A stretch of 64,000 bases of DNA, from the NCBI RefSeq assembly GCF_018919485.1, contig NZ_JAHLMU010000001.1:989373-1053372 (forward strand), in the 5' to 3' direction. The notes under the pieces were generated by a model. That model did no database searches, was not told where the DNA came from, and saw only the letters and a list, made by a program, of their open reading frames with translations. The stretch comes from Psychrobacter sp. TAE2020 (GTDB lineage: Bacteria > Pseudomonadota > Gammaproteobacteria > Pseudomonadales > Moraxellaceae). Shown here piece by piece: positions 36,058 through 45,003 of the stretch (position 1 is the stretch's first letter; every line of letters starts with the position of its first letter). The translations under genes were made by a program, and so were the position numbers.

Positions 36058-36452
36058 TACATTGACCCCTTCAGCTGCTCGACAATAGGAATGTCTGCGG
36101 CGGCCCAATCAAGAGTATCAATTTTATAAACATCCAACCAAACAGCTTGTAGATGCTCAGTCAAGATCAAATTACGGTTAAGGGTTTTGCATATAAAGCT
36201 GTGCATGATAATTTTGAAGTCTGGATAACTATGCTCAACGGTCATAAACAAGCGTTCAATACTAATTGATAGTTTAAGCTCTTCTTCTATTTCACGGGCC
36301 AGAGCTTGCTCTAAAGTTTCATTATTCTCTAATTTCCCGCCTGGAAATTCAAATTTTCTTGAAAGATAAGCTAGCTTATTTTCACCTCTTTGAACACAAA
36401 GAAACTCCCCTTCATCAATGATGATGGCGGCAACCACTTCTATAGTTTTCAT
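36057..36452 (-). CDS. Nudix hydrolase (MutT-like nucleoside triphosphate pyrophosphohydrolase)
   Basis: 131 aa. The Nudix box GGKLENNETLEQALAREIEEEL fits G-x5-E-x7-R-E-U-x-E-E-x-G-U apart from the last positions. The rest looks like MutT/8-oxo-dGTPase-type enzymes (VVAAIIIDEGEFLCVQRG, SRKFEFPGG). The stop overlaps the helicase start by one base (TAATG), so the two genes are translationally coupled. It is upstream in the operon. It may sanitise nucleotides or act on a modified nucleotide signal alongside the helicase; that link is inferred. Confidence 0.88.
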   Translation of the reverse strand: MKTIEVVAAIIIDEGEFLCVQRGENKLAYLSRKFEFPGGKLENNETLEQALAREIEEELKLSISIERLFMTVEHSYPDFKIIMHSFICKTLNRNLILTEHLQAVWLDVYKIDTLDWAAADIPIVEQLKGSM

Positions 36453-36859
36453 TATTATCCAATAAGTTTATTATTTAACTCTTCTCTACTCTTGTGAGTC
36501 GAAAAGTTTAATTATATATCGAGGTTAGAGAGACTCTTAAAAAAGCAGCCTCATGCTTTAAACCAGCAGCATAAGTTAATACCGTTGAACAGATTTATAA
36601 CAATGCTTTGATCTGAAGGTAACAGGGTTAGATTTTATTACTACAAACGAGATAATATTTAAACCAGTATTGTTTAACAACCTATAAGAAAAACGGAATG
36701 ATCTAGGATAATAGCTTTCAATATAAAGAAGCCATGAGCTACTAAATTCAGGTTTTATTATCGATTAATAGCTACTACTGAGAACAACTATTAATCAAAA
36801 CCACAAGGTAGGTTATAGCTCAGTATGTCGAATATGGCAAGAGTTAAAACTTCTCTTTG

Positions 36860-37105
36860 ATGTCTTTGAAAGGAAATAAAGCAGGACGTCACCCAGCTTA
36901 TATAAATAATTTCAGACAAGGTATCGCTGAGTGCTATCACGTGCCACAAAATACATCTTTGGATAAGTATAAGCAGCATATCGTCAATGATAAATACTTC
37001 AAAGTGATGACTAGCTGTAATGATGATTACTGGTATGCCAATGTAAACAGAGAAGCCATAATAGTCTGCTTCCACACTAAATCTAATGACCTCAATGACG
37101 CTTAG
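36860..37105 (+). CDS. Doubtful small ORF upstream of a terminator-like hairpin
   Basis: 81 codons from ATG 36860: MSLKGNKAGRHPAYINNFRQ, ending HTKSNDLNDA. No Shine-Dalgarno. A short frame MSNMARVKTSL ends in TGA overlapping this ATG, so it may be a frameshifted relic. I know of no family. Support comes only from the hairpin with T7 just downstream on the same strand. Treat as uncertain. Confidence 0.25.
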   Translation: MSLKGNKAGRHPAYINNFRQGIAECYHVPQNTSLDKYKQHIVNDKYFKVMTSCNDDYWYANVNREAIIVCFHTKSNDLNDA

Positions 37106-37188
37106 TTTCATAAAATGATAATAAAACGTCCAGCTTAAAATCAACGCTACTAAAATCTTAAAATAATAACGTATAGCTCAAAGCAAAC

Positions 37189-37229
37189 ATCCCCTGCTAG
37201 CACTAATGCTTGGCAGAGGATATTTTTTT
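37189..37229 (+). terminator. Intrinsic terminator
   Basis: ATCCCCTGC pairs with GCAGAGGAT (one mismatch), an inner AGCA/TGCT helix closes the loop, and the following ATTTTTTT run is on the plus strand. Confidence 0.65.
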
Positions 37230-37281
37230 ATGGTTATAGCTTATACAGCGCAGTCTTGATAGTCAGCTGCTGCTTAAGAGT

Positions 37282-38043
37282 CTAAGCTTTGTTGTTAGCG
37301 ATCCAGTTTTGCATCTGCTTGATTTCAGCTTTTTGCGCATCAATAACTTGTTGCGCAAGCTTACGCATTTCGGCATCTTTGCCATATTTGAGCTCTACTT
37401 CAGCCATATCTACTGCGCCAATGTGATGCGGTAACATACCACGAACAAAGGCCATATCAGCGACAGGGTCAGCGATACCAGCCATCATCTCACTATGCAT
37501 AGCATCCATACCTTCGGCATAAGCTTGTTGCATCGCCTTAGTATCAGCGGTAGGCTCAGCAGCGTCAGGATGACTTGCCAGCCAAGTTTGCATAGTAGTA
37601 ATTTCAGACTGCTGGGCATCGATAATCTGTTGAGCCAACTTACGCATCTCTTCATCTTTACCATACTTTAACTCAATCTTTGCCATATCTACAGCACCGA
37701 TATGGTGTCCCAGCATGCCTTGGGCGAACGCCGTATCAGGGTCGTTATAGTTCATTCCTTTCATCATTTCTACATTCATACTAGTCATAGAAGCCGTGTA
37801 GTCTTTGAGCATTTCGGTCATAGGTGTGCCCTCTGCTGGCGTCATGTCCATGTTAGTCATATCATGACCTGAATGCGCATCTGTAGCAGCAGCCTGTGTT
37901 GAAGTATCTGTCGCAGTAGTTTCAGTGGCTACTACTTCTGCTGGGGCAACTTCTTCAGGAGTAGGCTGACAAGCACTGACTAACAATGCAGCACTAATAC
38001 TAGCAGCCATAACCGCTAAGCGTGATTGATAACTGGTTTTCAT
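37282..38043 (-). CDS. Tandem-DUF305 copper-associated lipoprotein
   Basis: 253 aa. Signal peptide with lipobox LVSAC (Cys at residue 25), then two similar DUF305 units. Both contain GMLGHHIGAVDMA- or GMLPHHIGAVDMAE-type segments and YGKDxEMRKLAQQxIDAQ. His/Met-rich clusters such as SGHDMTNMDMTPAEGTPM are typical of periplasmic copper- or silver-binding proteins (CopM-like), so binding of excess copper is inferred. It is last in the copper cluster 41673-37282, read leftward. Confidence 0.86.
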   Translation of the reverse strand: MKTSYQSRLAVMAASISAALLVSACQPTPEEVAPAEVVATETTATDTSTQAAATDAHSGHDMTNMDMTPAEGTPMTEMLKDYTASMTSMNVEMMKGMNYNDPDTAFAQGMLGHHIGAVDMAKIELKYGKDEEMRKLAQQIIDAQQSEITTMQTWLASHPDAAEPTADTKAMQQAYAEGMDAMHSEMMAGIADPVADMAFVRGMLPHHIGAVDMAEVELKYGKDAEMRKLAQQVIDAQKAEIKQMQNWIANNKA

Positions 38044-38130
38044 ACTCTATCCTTACTTTTAAAGGTTTTGAAAGTTTAACTGGGTCTGATTATACCCTTG
38101 AAACTCTAAGGTTTTGAACTACAAAACAAA

Positions 38131-38730
38131 CTAAAGTTGCTGGTCGCTAGTTTCGATACTGGCATAAACCTCACTACTGCCATCTTTATTGATCTGCATG
38201 ACTTGATAAGGCATAAACTGGTTTTGATATTCCATACCCGGACTACCCATAGGCATACCAGGGACAGCCAGTCCCAGTGCTTGAATAGGCGGATTGGCTA
38301 AAAATTCAGCGACATATTTGGCAGGCACATGACCTTCAAACACATAGCCATCAGTAGTGACCGTAGTATGGCAAGAGCGCATGTCGTTAGGCACACCATA
38401 ACGATCTTTGAATAAAGCTAAATCTTTAGGATGCTGGGCAGTAGTACTCATACCATTGCTTTGCGCATGATCTATCCATTCCTTACAGCAGCCACAATCT
38501 ATATCTTTATAGACAGTCGCTGAGACGTTTTTTAGTAATGCTGGGTTACTGGTTGGCACGGTTACAGCTGTTAATTTCTCATTTTGCACAGCATCAGTTT
38601 TAGGGCTATTAGCAACATCGATAGTCTCAGTTTGGCCACAAGCGAATAGTGTTGAGCTCAATATTAATAACAATACTGGAGCAGATAAATTACGGTATTT
38701 AGCAGAAAATAGACGGTTGTAGCTTTGCAT
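38131..38730 (-). CDS. DUF411 metal-binding lipoprotein
   Basis: 199 aa. Lipobox LFAC (Cys at about residue 31). The DUF411 motif follows: ATVYKDIDCGCCKEWIDHAQSNG, with three cysteines spaced for metal or thiol binding, then RYGVPNDMRSCHTTVTTDGYVFEGHVPA and PGMPMGSPGME, where His, Cys and Met residues could hold copper. DUF411 proteins accompany copper resistance genes. A CusR/CopR-like box lies 67 bases upstream of the start. Confidence 0.88.
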   Translation of the reverse strand: MQSYNRLFSAKYRNLSAPVLLLILSSTLFACGQTETIDVANSPKTDAVQNEKLTAVTVPTSNPALLKNVSATVYKDIDCGCCKEWIDHAQSNGMSTTAQHPKDLALFKDRYGVPNDMRSCHTTVTTDGYVFEGHVPAKYVAEFLANPPIQALGLAVPGMPMGSPGMEYQNQFMPYQVMQINKDGSSEVYASIETSDQQL

Positions 38731-38796
38731 AAAACTATCCTTGCGCTCTAATATAACGTGGTTAGTAATTGATAATAGTTACTAAGCTACCATGCT

Positions 38797-38838
38797 GACT
38801 CTGACCCCAAGATGACGCTCAGATGACAATGCCGTCAT
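38797..38838. promoter_or_regulatory. CusR/CopR-type box, copy A
   Basis: The inner ATGACAATGCCGTCAT has ATGAC/GTCAT arms. An extra ATGACG half-site lies 11 bases before it, and the surrounding 40 bases are almost the same as at 41816. It is upstream of the DUF411 gene. Confidence 0.75.
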
Positions 38839-38919
38839 CTAAGACACGCAAAACATATAAGACACGTTGAATAAAAAATTACAGAATAGGATAGTTGGTC
38901 TAGCTTCGATATAATAAAA

Positions 38920-41388
38920 CTAAAGCTTTAGACGGCGTAAGCGCAGCGCGTTGCCTATAACTGATACCGAAGAGAGACTCATAGCAGCTGCTGCTATCAT
39001 TGGACTGAGTAGAATCCCAAAAAACGGATACAATATACCGGCAGCAAGCGGTATCCCCAGTGCATTATAAAAAAATGCAAAGAACAGATTTTGTCTGATA
39101 TTACTCATTGTAGAATGGCTTAGCTTGTGGGCTCTGACAATTCCCATCAGATCACCTTTCACTAAAGTAATAGTAGCACTCTCCATCGCCACATCAGTGC
39201 CAGTACCCATCGCAATACCGACATCAGCTTGTGCTAGAGCGGGCGCATCGTTGATACCGTCACCCGCCATAGCCACAACTTTTCCGCTATTCTGTAACTC
39301 TTTGATAATGCGGTTTTTGTCCTCGGGAGAGACATCAGCATGTACCTCGTCGATATTGAGTTTGCTGGCAACCGCTTTAGCAGTTATTTCGTTGTCACCT
39401 GTCAGCATCACTACTCGCAGTCCAGCTTTATGCAGCAATGATATTGCTTCACTAGTACTTGGCTTGATCGGGTCAGCAACTGAGATTAGACCAGCAGCTC
39501 GCCCATCTACTGCTACAAACATTACCGTTTCGCCATCTTTTCTACGTTTATCAGCACGCTCTAAAAGCGCAGTGTCAAAGCTATCAAGGCGTTGCATAAA
39601 TTTTGTATTACCTACGCCTACTTGCTTACCATTTACCAGCGCCTGTACGCCTTCACCTGTAGTCGAGCTAAAATCGCTAGCTTTTGCAGTGTCGACAGAT
39701 TTTGCCTTTGCAGCTTCGACAATAGCGGCCGCTAAAGGATGTTCGCTGGCAGCCTCTACTGCGGCTACAAGCATCAGAAGTTCATCCTTATCTAAGTCGC
39801 CAAGCGCTTCGATAGCGGTGAGCTCTGGCTTGCCAGCGGTCAGCGTTCCTGTCTTATCAACAACGATAGTATCGACTTTTTCCATGCTTTCTAAAGCTTC
39901 AGCATTTTTGATAAGCACCCCATTCTGTGCGCCTTTACCAGTGCCAACCATGATCGACATTGGCGTGGCTAGACCTAAGGCGCAAGGGCAAGCTATGATT
40001 AGTACCGCGATAGCATTGACTAGTGCAAAAGCCATTGCTGGTGTAGGTCCGAACACAGCCCAGACTATAAAAGTTATAACTGAGCAAATAAGGACGATTG
40101 GCACAAACCAACTCGCTACTTTATCAACTAGCTTTTGTATAGGGGCGCGGCTACGCTGGGCTTCGGCAACCATCTTGACGATCTTGGACAATACCGTATC
40201 ATCACCAACATCAACCGCTTCTACTAATAGCGTTCCGGTACCATTTACTGTGCCGCCGGTGACTGTATCACCTGCTATTTTTGCAATAGGCAAAGGTTCA
40301 CCAGTGACCATTGATTCGTCGACGTTGCTATTACCATCAAGCACTATGCCGTCTACTGGCAGCTTCTCTCCTGGCTTAACTCGCAGTTTGTCACCACTGA
40401 CAATCTCGTCAAGAGAGACTTCTGTTTCAACACCGTTTTCATTCACGCGTCTTGCGTTTGGTGGTGCCAGCTCAAGCAGAGCACGGATCGCACCGGAGGT
40501 TTGACTTCTGGCTTTTAGCTCTAGAACCTGACCTAATAGTACTAGTGTGGTGATGACCGCTGCTGCTTCATAGTACACACCGACTTGACCGGAGGCGTCT
40601 CTAAAACTATCTGGGAAAATATCAGCAATAAAGGTCGCTACTAGACTGAAGCCAAACGCTGTACCTACGCCTATTGCAATTAAGGTGAACATATTTAGGT
40701 TACGACTTTTTATCGATTGCCAACCTCGGACGAAAAAAGGCGCTGCGCCCCACAATACCACTGGTGTTGCAAGCGCTAACTGTATCCACTGTGCTAGCTG
40801 TCCAGAAATATTATATTGGCCAACGTTGTCTAGGTTGATGCCGACCATATCGCTCATTGCATATAGGAACAAAGGGATGGTCAGCACCGTACAGATCCAA
40901 AAACGGTGCTTCATGTCGTCAAGCTCTGAGGTATCTTCCTCACCAATGCTAGCCGTTTCTGATTCAAGGGCCATACCACATATAGGACAGCCACTACTCT
41001 TCACATCTCTGACTTCTGGATGCATAGGACAAGTATAAATAGTTCCACTGTACTCAGCAGGCACTTTATCGTATTTGCCACCTTTTACAGATTTTACCTT
41101 AGTATTTGCTGCGCTGTGGCTGTGGCAACTTGCCTGCTCATCTTTTTTATATGCCATCTTGGCAACAATATCTTCAGGTTTTAAAGACATTTTGCATATC
41201 GGACAGCCGCTATCTTTAATATCTCTGGCTTCTGGGTGCATTGGGCATATATAGACCGTGCCGTTGTAGCCTTCTGGCACTTTGTCGTACTTGCCGCCTT
41301 CGATAGACTTCGTATCCATATTCATAGTCCCGTTAGCATTGGCGCGGTCATTGTCTATTCCTGATTCTTCATGCGTATTATGTTTCAT
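38920..41388 (-). CDS. copA: Copper-translocating P1B-type ATPase
   Basis: 822 aa from ATG 41388 (AAGGGA seven bases upstream; a longer frame to 41412 is unlikely). Two N-terminal heavy-metal binding domains of the CPMHPE-type ([21 protein letters not shown] and [20 protein letters not shown]) replace the usual HMA/GMTCxxC domains. Membrane helices follow, then the translocation motif [10 protein letters not shown], phosphorylation [10 protein letters not shown]-binding SEHPLA and [10 protein letters not shown], and hinge [13 protein letters not shown]1B-type exporters of this kind pump Cu(I) or Ag(I) out of the cytoplasm. Operon neighbours and the two-component system support copper. Confidence 0.93.
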   Translation of the reverse strand: MKHNTHEESGIDNDRANANGTMNMDTKSIEGGKYDKVPEGYNGTVYICPMHPEARDIKDSGCPICKMSLKPEDIVAKMAYKKDEQASCHSHSAANTKVKSVKGGKYDKVPAEYSGTIYTCPMHPEVRDVKSSGCPICGMALESETASIGEEDTSELDDMKHRFWICTVLTIPLFLYAMSDMVGINLDNVGQYNISGQLAQWIQLALATPVVLWGAAPFFVRGWQSIKSRNLNMFTLIAIGVGTAFGFSLVATFIADIFPDSFRDASGQVGVYYEAAAVITTLVLLGQVLELKARSQTSGAIRALLELAPPNARRVNENGVETEVSLDEIVSGDKLRVKPGEKLPVDGIVLDGNSNVDESMVTGEPLPIAKIAGDTVTGGTVNGTGTLLVEAVDVGDDTVLSKIVKMVAEAQRSRAPIQKLVDKVASWFVPIVLICSVITFIVWAVFGPTPAMAFALVNAIAVLIIACPCALGLATPMSIMVGTGKGAQNGVLIKNAEALESMEKVDTIVVDKTGTLTAGKPELTAIEALGDLDKDELLMLVAAVEAASEHPLAAAIVEAAKAKSVDTAKASDFSSTTGEGVQALVNGKQVGVGNTKFMQRLDSFDTALLERADKRRKDGETVMFVAVDGRAAGLISVADPIKPSTSEAISLLHKAGLRVVMLTGDNEITAKAVASKLNIDEVHADVSPEDKNRIIKELQNSGKVVAMAGDGINDAPALAQADVGIAMGTGTDVAMESATITLVKGDLMGIVRAHKLSHSTMSNIRQNLFFAFFYNALGIPLAAGILYPFFGILLSPMIAAAAMSLSSVSVIGNALRLRRLKL

Positions 41389-41484
41389 AAAATAATCCCT
41401 TAAAGACGGCAAGTAGACATTCAGACCCTACACAATGGTACTGGAGTAATTTTCTGTATCATTAGGCACAGCTATTTATAAGTC

Positions 41485-41673
41485 CTATAGCTGTTTGCGT
41501 AAATATTTGAACAGCGCCATAATAGTTAATATAAGCACAGCAAAAACTAGTACTATCAACGCTAGACCTAGAAGCATCATTCCCCAGCCCATACCATTCA
41601 TCATACCTCCGTTCATCATACCTTCATGCATCATTGAGTCATTCATCATTCCATGCATTATAATGTTCAACAT
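41485..41673 (-). CDS. Small Met-rich membrane protein of the copper cluster
   Basis: 62 aa: a Met/His-rich N-terminal part (MHGMMNDSMMHEGMMNGG) followed by one hydrophobic segment LLGLALIVLVFAVLILTIMAL and a basic tail KYLRKQL. Methionine-rich repeats suggest binding of Cu(I) or Ag(I). The ATG has AAGGAG six bases upstream. It precedes copA by about 100 bases and follows the divergent promoter. Confidence 0.7.
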   Translation of the reverse strand: MLNIIMHGMMNDSMMHEGMMNGGMMNGMGWGMMLLGLALIVLVFAVLILTIMALFKYLRKQL

Positions 41674-41815
41674 AACGTTTCTCCTTAACAGTTAGCGCTA
41701 CAAGTAGCTTTAGCATTAATAGCAATAACCACATGCATTAGCTAAGTCTTGTATTTAGCAAATTTTAATACCAGGGCAACTATTAGTCAAAATAGTAACA
41801 GTAGTTTAACGTAGT

Positions 41816-41857
41816 GACTCTAACCCCAAGATGACGCTTAGATGACAATGCTGTCAT
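41816..41857. promoter_or_regulatory. CusR/CopR-type box, copy B
   Basis: ATGACAATGCTGTCAT (41842-41857) has perfect ATGACA/TGTCAT arms, matching the CusR/CopR palindrome arrangement. It lies about 140 bases from both the copR start and the Met-rich gene start, so it may serve both directions. Confidence 0.78.
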
Positions 41858-41995
41858 GTTAAGATTGTTAGCTACTAATATGCTGCACCTTGCTCTATCA
41901 TCATATTAAAAAAAGTTATTACCACGCAAAAACCTTTTCCTCTAAGCGGTATAACGCTAAGTCATCTACCCACAAGTTATTTAATCAGGTGCTAT

Positions 41996-42712
41996 ATGAA
42001 AGTTTTGTTAGTCGAAGATGAAGTATCACTTGGCGATTATATTAAAAAAGGCTTAACCGAAGCTGGCTTTATCGTTGAGCATAAAACCACCGGACTCGAT
42101 GGTTATCATGCACTGGTAACGGAGGATTTCAATGTAGTAGTCATGGATGTGATGCTACCTGATATTAGCGGCTTTGAGCTAGTGCGCAATTATCGCGCCG
42201 CTGGCAAGAGCACTCCGGTATTATTCTTGACCGCAAAAGACGACTTAAGTGATCGTATAAAAGGTATCGAGATTGGTGGTGATGACTATTTGACTAAGCC
42301 TTTTGCTTTTGCTGAGCTACTAGTCAGAATAAAAAGCTTATTGCGCCGAGCCAATCAAGCGGAATATAAAAGTACCGTCATGCACATTGCTGACCTAAAA
42401 ATGGATATCGCTAAACGTAGCGTCCATAGAGGGGAGCAAGCTATTATTTTGACCGCGAAAGAATTTGCCCTATTACAGTTTTTTCTTGAGCATCAAGGAG
42501 AAGTACTCCCACGCTCAGTTATCGCCTCTCAAGTCTGGGACATGAACTTCGATAGTGACACTAACGTCATAGATGTCGCTATTCGACGTCTAAGAATAAA
42601 AATCGATGATGCTTATCCTATAAAGCTAATACGTACCGTTCGTGGCATGGGCTATCGGCTAGAGGCTGTAGACAGCAGCGATATTATAGAAACCAGTACG
42701 GAAAATAATTAG
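41996..42712 (+). CDS. copR: Copper-responsive response regulator (CusR/CopR-like)
   Basis: 238 aa OmpR/PhoB-type. Receiver domain with KVLLVEDE, the phosphorylated Asp in VVVMDVMLPDISG (Asp51), LFLTAKDD and YLTKPF. DNA-binding winged helix with ILTAKEFALLQFFLEHQGEVLPRSVIASQVWDMNF, VIDVAIRRLRIKID and the terminal TVRGMGYRLE. It should bind the ATGACA-N4-TGTCAT boxes found nearby. The histidine kinase starts two bases after the stop. Confidence 0.9.
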   Translation: MKVLLVEDEVSLGDYIKKGLTEAGFIVEHKTTGLDGYHALVTEDFNVVVMDVMLPDISGFELVRNYRAAGKSTPVLFLTAKDDLSDRIKGIEIGGDDYLTKPFAFAELLVRIKSLLRRANQAEYKSTVMHIADLKMDIAKRSVHRGEQAIILTAKEFALLQFFLEHQGEVLPRSVIASQVWDMNFDSDTNVIDVAIRRLRIKIDDAYPIKLIRTVRGMGYRLEAVDSSDIIETSTENN

Positions 42713-42713
42713 C

Positions 42714-44150
42714 ATGACTCCTCTCACTACGGATCGACGGTTATCGCTATTATGGCGAACGATCTTATTATTAACTGTCTTTGTGATGATCACTCAAATA
42801 TTTTTGTATGTATGGATACAGCGTTCTGTCAGAGGCCATTTCGAGCAAATGGATAGCGAAACTTTGACTCATGCTGCTTTTAATTTACGCCAGCGTATGA
42901 GTGCTAGTACACTTGAGCAACCAAGCACCCCTGAGCTTGCTAAGCAGACTGTTAATAGTCCGCAGCTAGATCAGCAGCCTCTTGCCAATCCTAAGCTAGA
43001 TTATGAAGTAAAGACCATCATTGCTAATAAAAGTGGTCAAATTCTCAGCAGCTCACCTAAAGACTTTACTAATGTCGCTGATAGTCCTTCCCTACGGCGC
43101 TTATGGCAACGTCAGTTTGACCAGTCGTTTAACTTACAGTTTAACAATCACCATTATCGTGCCCTTATTATTGAACAGGCTGACTACTTAGCGCTGATTG
43201 CTCTGCCTATGGATGTCCATCATCAGTACCTTATCCAATTCAACCGCCAACTCATCTTTATATTAATCGCTATTACTTTGTTATTAGTATCCGTTGCCGC
43301 CTTTAGCGTCCATTTAGGCTTTGCACCGCTAGCGACTTTTAGTTATAAGATGCAGCGCATCAACGCCGAACAGCTTAGCGATAGGATCACCGTCAGCAAG
43401 ATGCCTAGTGAGTTACGACCACTAGCTGACGCTTATAACGCTATGATGGATAAACTTGAACACAATTTTGACTCAATATCACGCTTTTCAGATGATATTG
43501 CTCATGAGCTGCGCACCCCACTGGCGACTTTGAGTACTCAAACCCAAGTGATGCTTAGTAAGCCTAGAGACAATGGTGAATATGTCGAGCAGCTGCATCA
43601 TCAACATGACACCTTAGATCAGTTATCTGGTCTCATCAGTAATATGCTACTGCTAGCTAAGACTCAAAAAGGGCTTTATCAGTCGCAGTTAAATCAGGTT
43701 AATACAGCTGCTTTACTCACTAAACTGGTCAGTTATTATGAAGTGATAGCAGAAGATAGAGGCATAACTTTTGCCAAGAGCAGTAGTTTTCCAGCGCTAT
43801 TGGGTGATGAAAGTCTCTTACAACGCTTATTTGCCAACTTGCTATCCAATGCTATTTATTATGCCGCAGCTGACAGCGTGATTACTATCGGAGTCACTGC
43901 TACTAGTACGCCGTCCAAAACTAAAATAACTATAAGCAATCAATTAGATAGGCCACTAACACAGATAGAAGCTGATAAACTGTTCGAACGTTTTTATCGC
44001 CATGATAAAGATAACCTTTGGCATGCTGGCACAGGGCTAGGTTTGTCAATTGTGCAGGCTATCGCTGGCGCACATAATGGCAAGATAAGTATAATGGTAA
44101 AAGATGAATATACTTTTGAAGTTCATATAACCTTACCTATAGTTCAGTAA
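42714..44150 (+). CDS. copS: Heavy-metal sensor histidine kinase (CusS/CopS-like)
   Basis: 478 aa. TM1 at about 13-32 (TILLLTVFVMITQIFLYVW), a periplasmic sensor loop to about 175, TM2 near 178-200 (LIFILIAITLLLVSVAAF), HAMP, then HisKA with SRFSDDIAHELRTPLATL (phospho-His), and HATPase_c with ANLLSNAIYYAA (N box), and GTGLGLSIVQAI (G box). It senses periplasmic copper or silver. It follows copR by one base. The sensor loop is rich in Gln, Pro and Leu, as in CusS. Confidence 0.9.
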   Translation: MTPLTTDRRLSLLWRTILLLTVFVMITQIFLYVWIQRSVRGHFEQMDSETLTHAAFNLRQRMSASTLEQPSTPELAKQTVNSPQLDQQPLANPKLDYEVKTIIANKSGQILSSSPKDFTNVADSPSLRRLWQRQFDQSFNLQFNNHHYRALIIEQADYLALIALPMDVHHQYLIQFNRQLIFILIAITLLLVSVAAFSVHLGFAPLATFSYKMQRINAEQLSDRITVSKMPSELRPLADAYNAMMDKLEHNFDSISRFSDDIAHELRTPLATLSTQTQVMLSKPRDNGEYVEQLHHQHDTLDQLSGLISNMLLLAKTQKGLYQSQLNQVNTAALLTKLVSYYEVIAEDRGITFAKSSSFPALLGDESLLQRLFANLLSNAIYYAAADSVITIGVTATSTPSKTKITISNQLDRPLTQIEADKLFERFYRHDKDNLWHAGTGLGLSIVQAIAGAHNGKISIMVKDEYTFEVHITLPIVQ

Positions 44151-44183
44151 TACAACTAGGCTTACGCTTACGTTTAACTAAAA

Positions 44184-44212
44184 AAACCCAGTCATTGAAC
44201 TCGGTTTTTATG
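44184..44212 (+). terminator. Intrinsic terminator of copRS
   Basis: AAACC-AGT pairs with ACT-GGTTT around a CATTGA loop (one internal mismatch), followed by T-rich sequence. Confidence 0.55.
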
Positions 44213-44262
44213 CTTTATACGGAACACGGCATAAGGCATACGGCACATTGCTAAAACAAACC

Positions 44263-45003
44263 TCACACCCCTCCAGCGCCTTGACTAGACACCTCGCTGT
44301 TTTCGACTAGTATTGCAGCTGCACTTTTCTTTAATATTGCCCATTGTTCATCATCGACGTAAATCCCTTCTTTCCAAGCCCTATTATGAGTTTCAAACAG
44401 CTCATCGGTCGATATCTTATGATCAAAGTGCTGGATGTCATTTTCTATATCGAAGTTAGCCGTCGCCAACTCGATAACGATATCTTGCTTATCGTAAGCT
44501 TGTTTATCATGGTCAACCTGCGGTTTGTTAAAGAAGTACAAGTCAGGATAAACAAAGCCTTGATTAAGAGTAAACAAAGTATGCCTAGGCGCGCTACCAT
44601 TGTCCCAGCGTGCCAGACAAGCGATACCTTTTGCGGCCAAACTTACCAGCTCGCTATAAGCTAGCCAGCGGTTATGACAATTATATAAAGTAATCTTAAA
44701 ATGCTCAAGATCGCCCATCTTCTCCAACGCATAGTCCATTATTGAAGGCAAGTGACAGACTAAGCTGCTGTTATGCAGATCTAAGCCCATCTCATCGGCA
44801 CTTTGATGAACAATAGTGATAGGGATGTCTTGTCCCGTTAAGATATAAGGACTAGCATTGTTAAATTGTCGTATCCCATCTAGCCCTGCCATCTGTAACT
44901 CTGCCACCATAGTGGCGATAAGGTCAGCCTCGCCTACTTCTCGATGCATACCCGCAAAAGCTTTATAGACAGTGGTAATAATCTCGTTGCGTGATACGAT
45001 CAT
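44263..45003 (-). CDS. Protein of unknown function, DUF3726-like
   Basis: 246 aa, cytoplasmic, no membrane segments. It starts MIVSRNEIITTVYKAFAGMHREVGEADLIATMVAELQMAGLDG, which recalls DUF3726-type proteins, but I treat that as tentative. Its ATG overlaps the stop of the previous gene as ATGA, so translation is coupled. No catalytic motif is evident. The association with a BCCT transporter and a dehydrogenase suggests a part in uptake or breakdown of a small nitrogen compound. Confidence 0.68.
   Translation of the reverse strand: MIVSRNEIITTVYKAFAGMHREVGEADLIATMVAELQMAGLDGIRQFNNASPYILTGQDIPITIVHQSADEMGLDLHNSSLVCHLPSIMDYALEKMGDLEHFKITLYNCHNRWLAYSELVSLAAKGIACLARWDNGSAPRHTLFTLNQGFVYPDLYFFNKPQVDHDKQAYDKQDIVIELATANFDIENDIQHFDHKISTDELFETHNRAWKEGIYVDDEQWAILKKSAAAILVENSEVSSQGAGGV

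Larger units (their letters stand above)
36453..37281. other. Long region with only one doubtful small ORF
   Basis: 830 bases between the Nudix gene and the copper cluster. Apart from the weak 81-codon frame at 36860 and the hairpin at 37189, nothing gene-like is seen on either strand. The DNA is AT-rich (roughly a third GC). A promoter for the Nudix-helicase unit must be within the first part. Confidence 0.45.

Noticed and set aside
36453..37281. Defence-island or prophage remnants around the helicase
   Set aside because: No integrase, transposase, phage structural or attachment-site sequence can be recognised near the module.
39125..40504. Long plus-strand ORF (459 codons) opposite copA
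   Set aside because: Antisense to the clear P-type ATPase motifs; no homology-like features. The long open frame is a codon-usage shadow.
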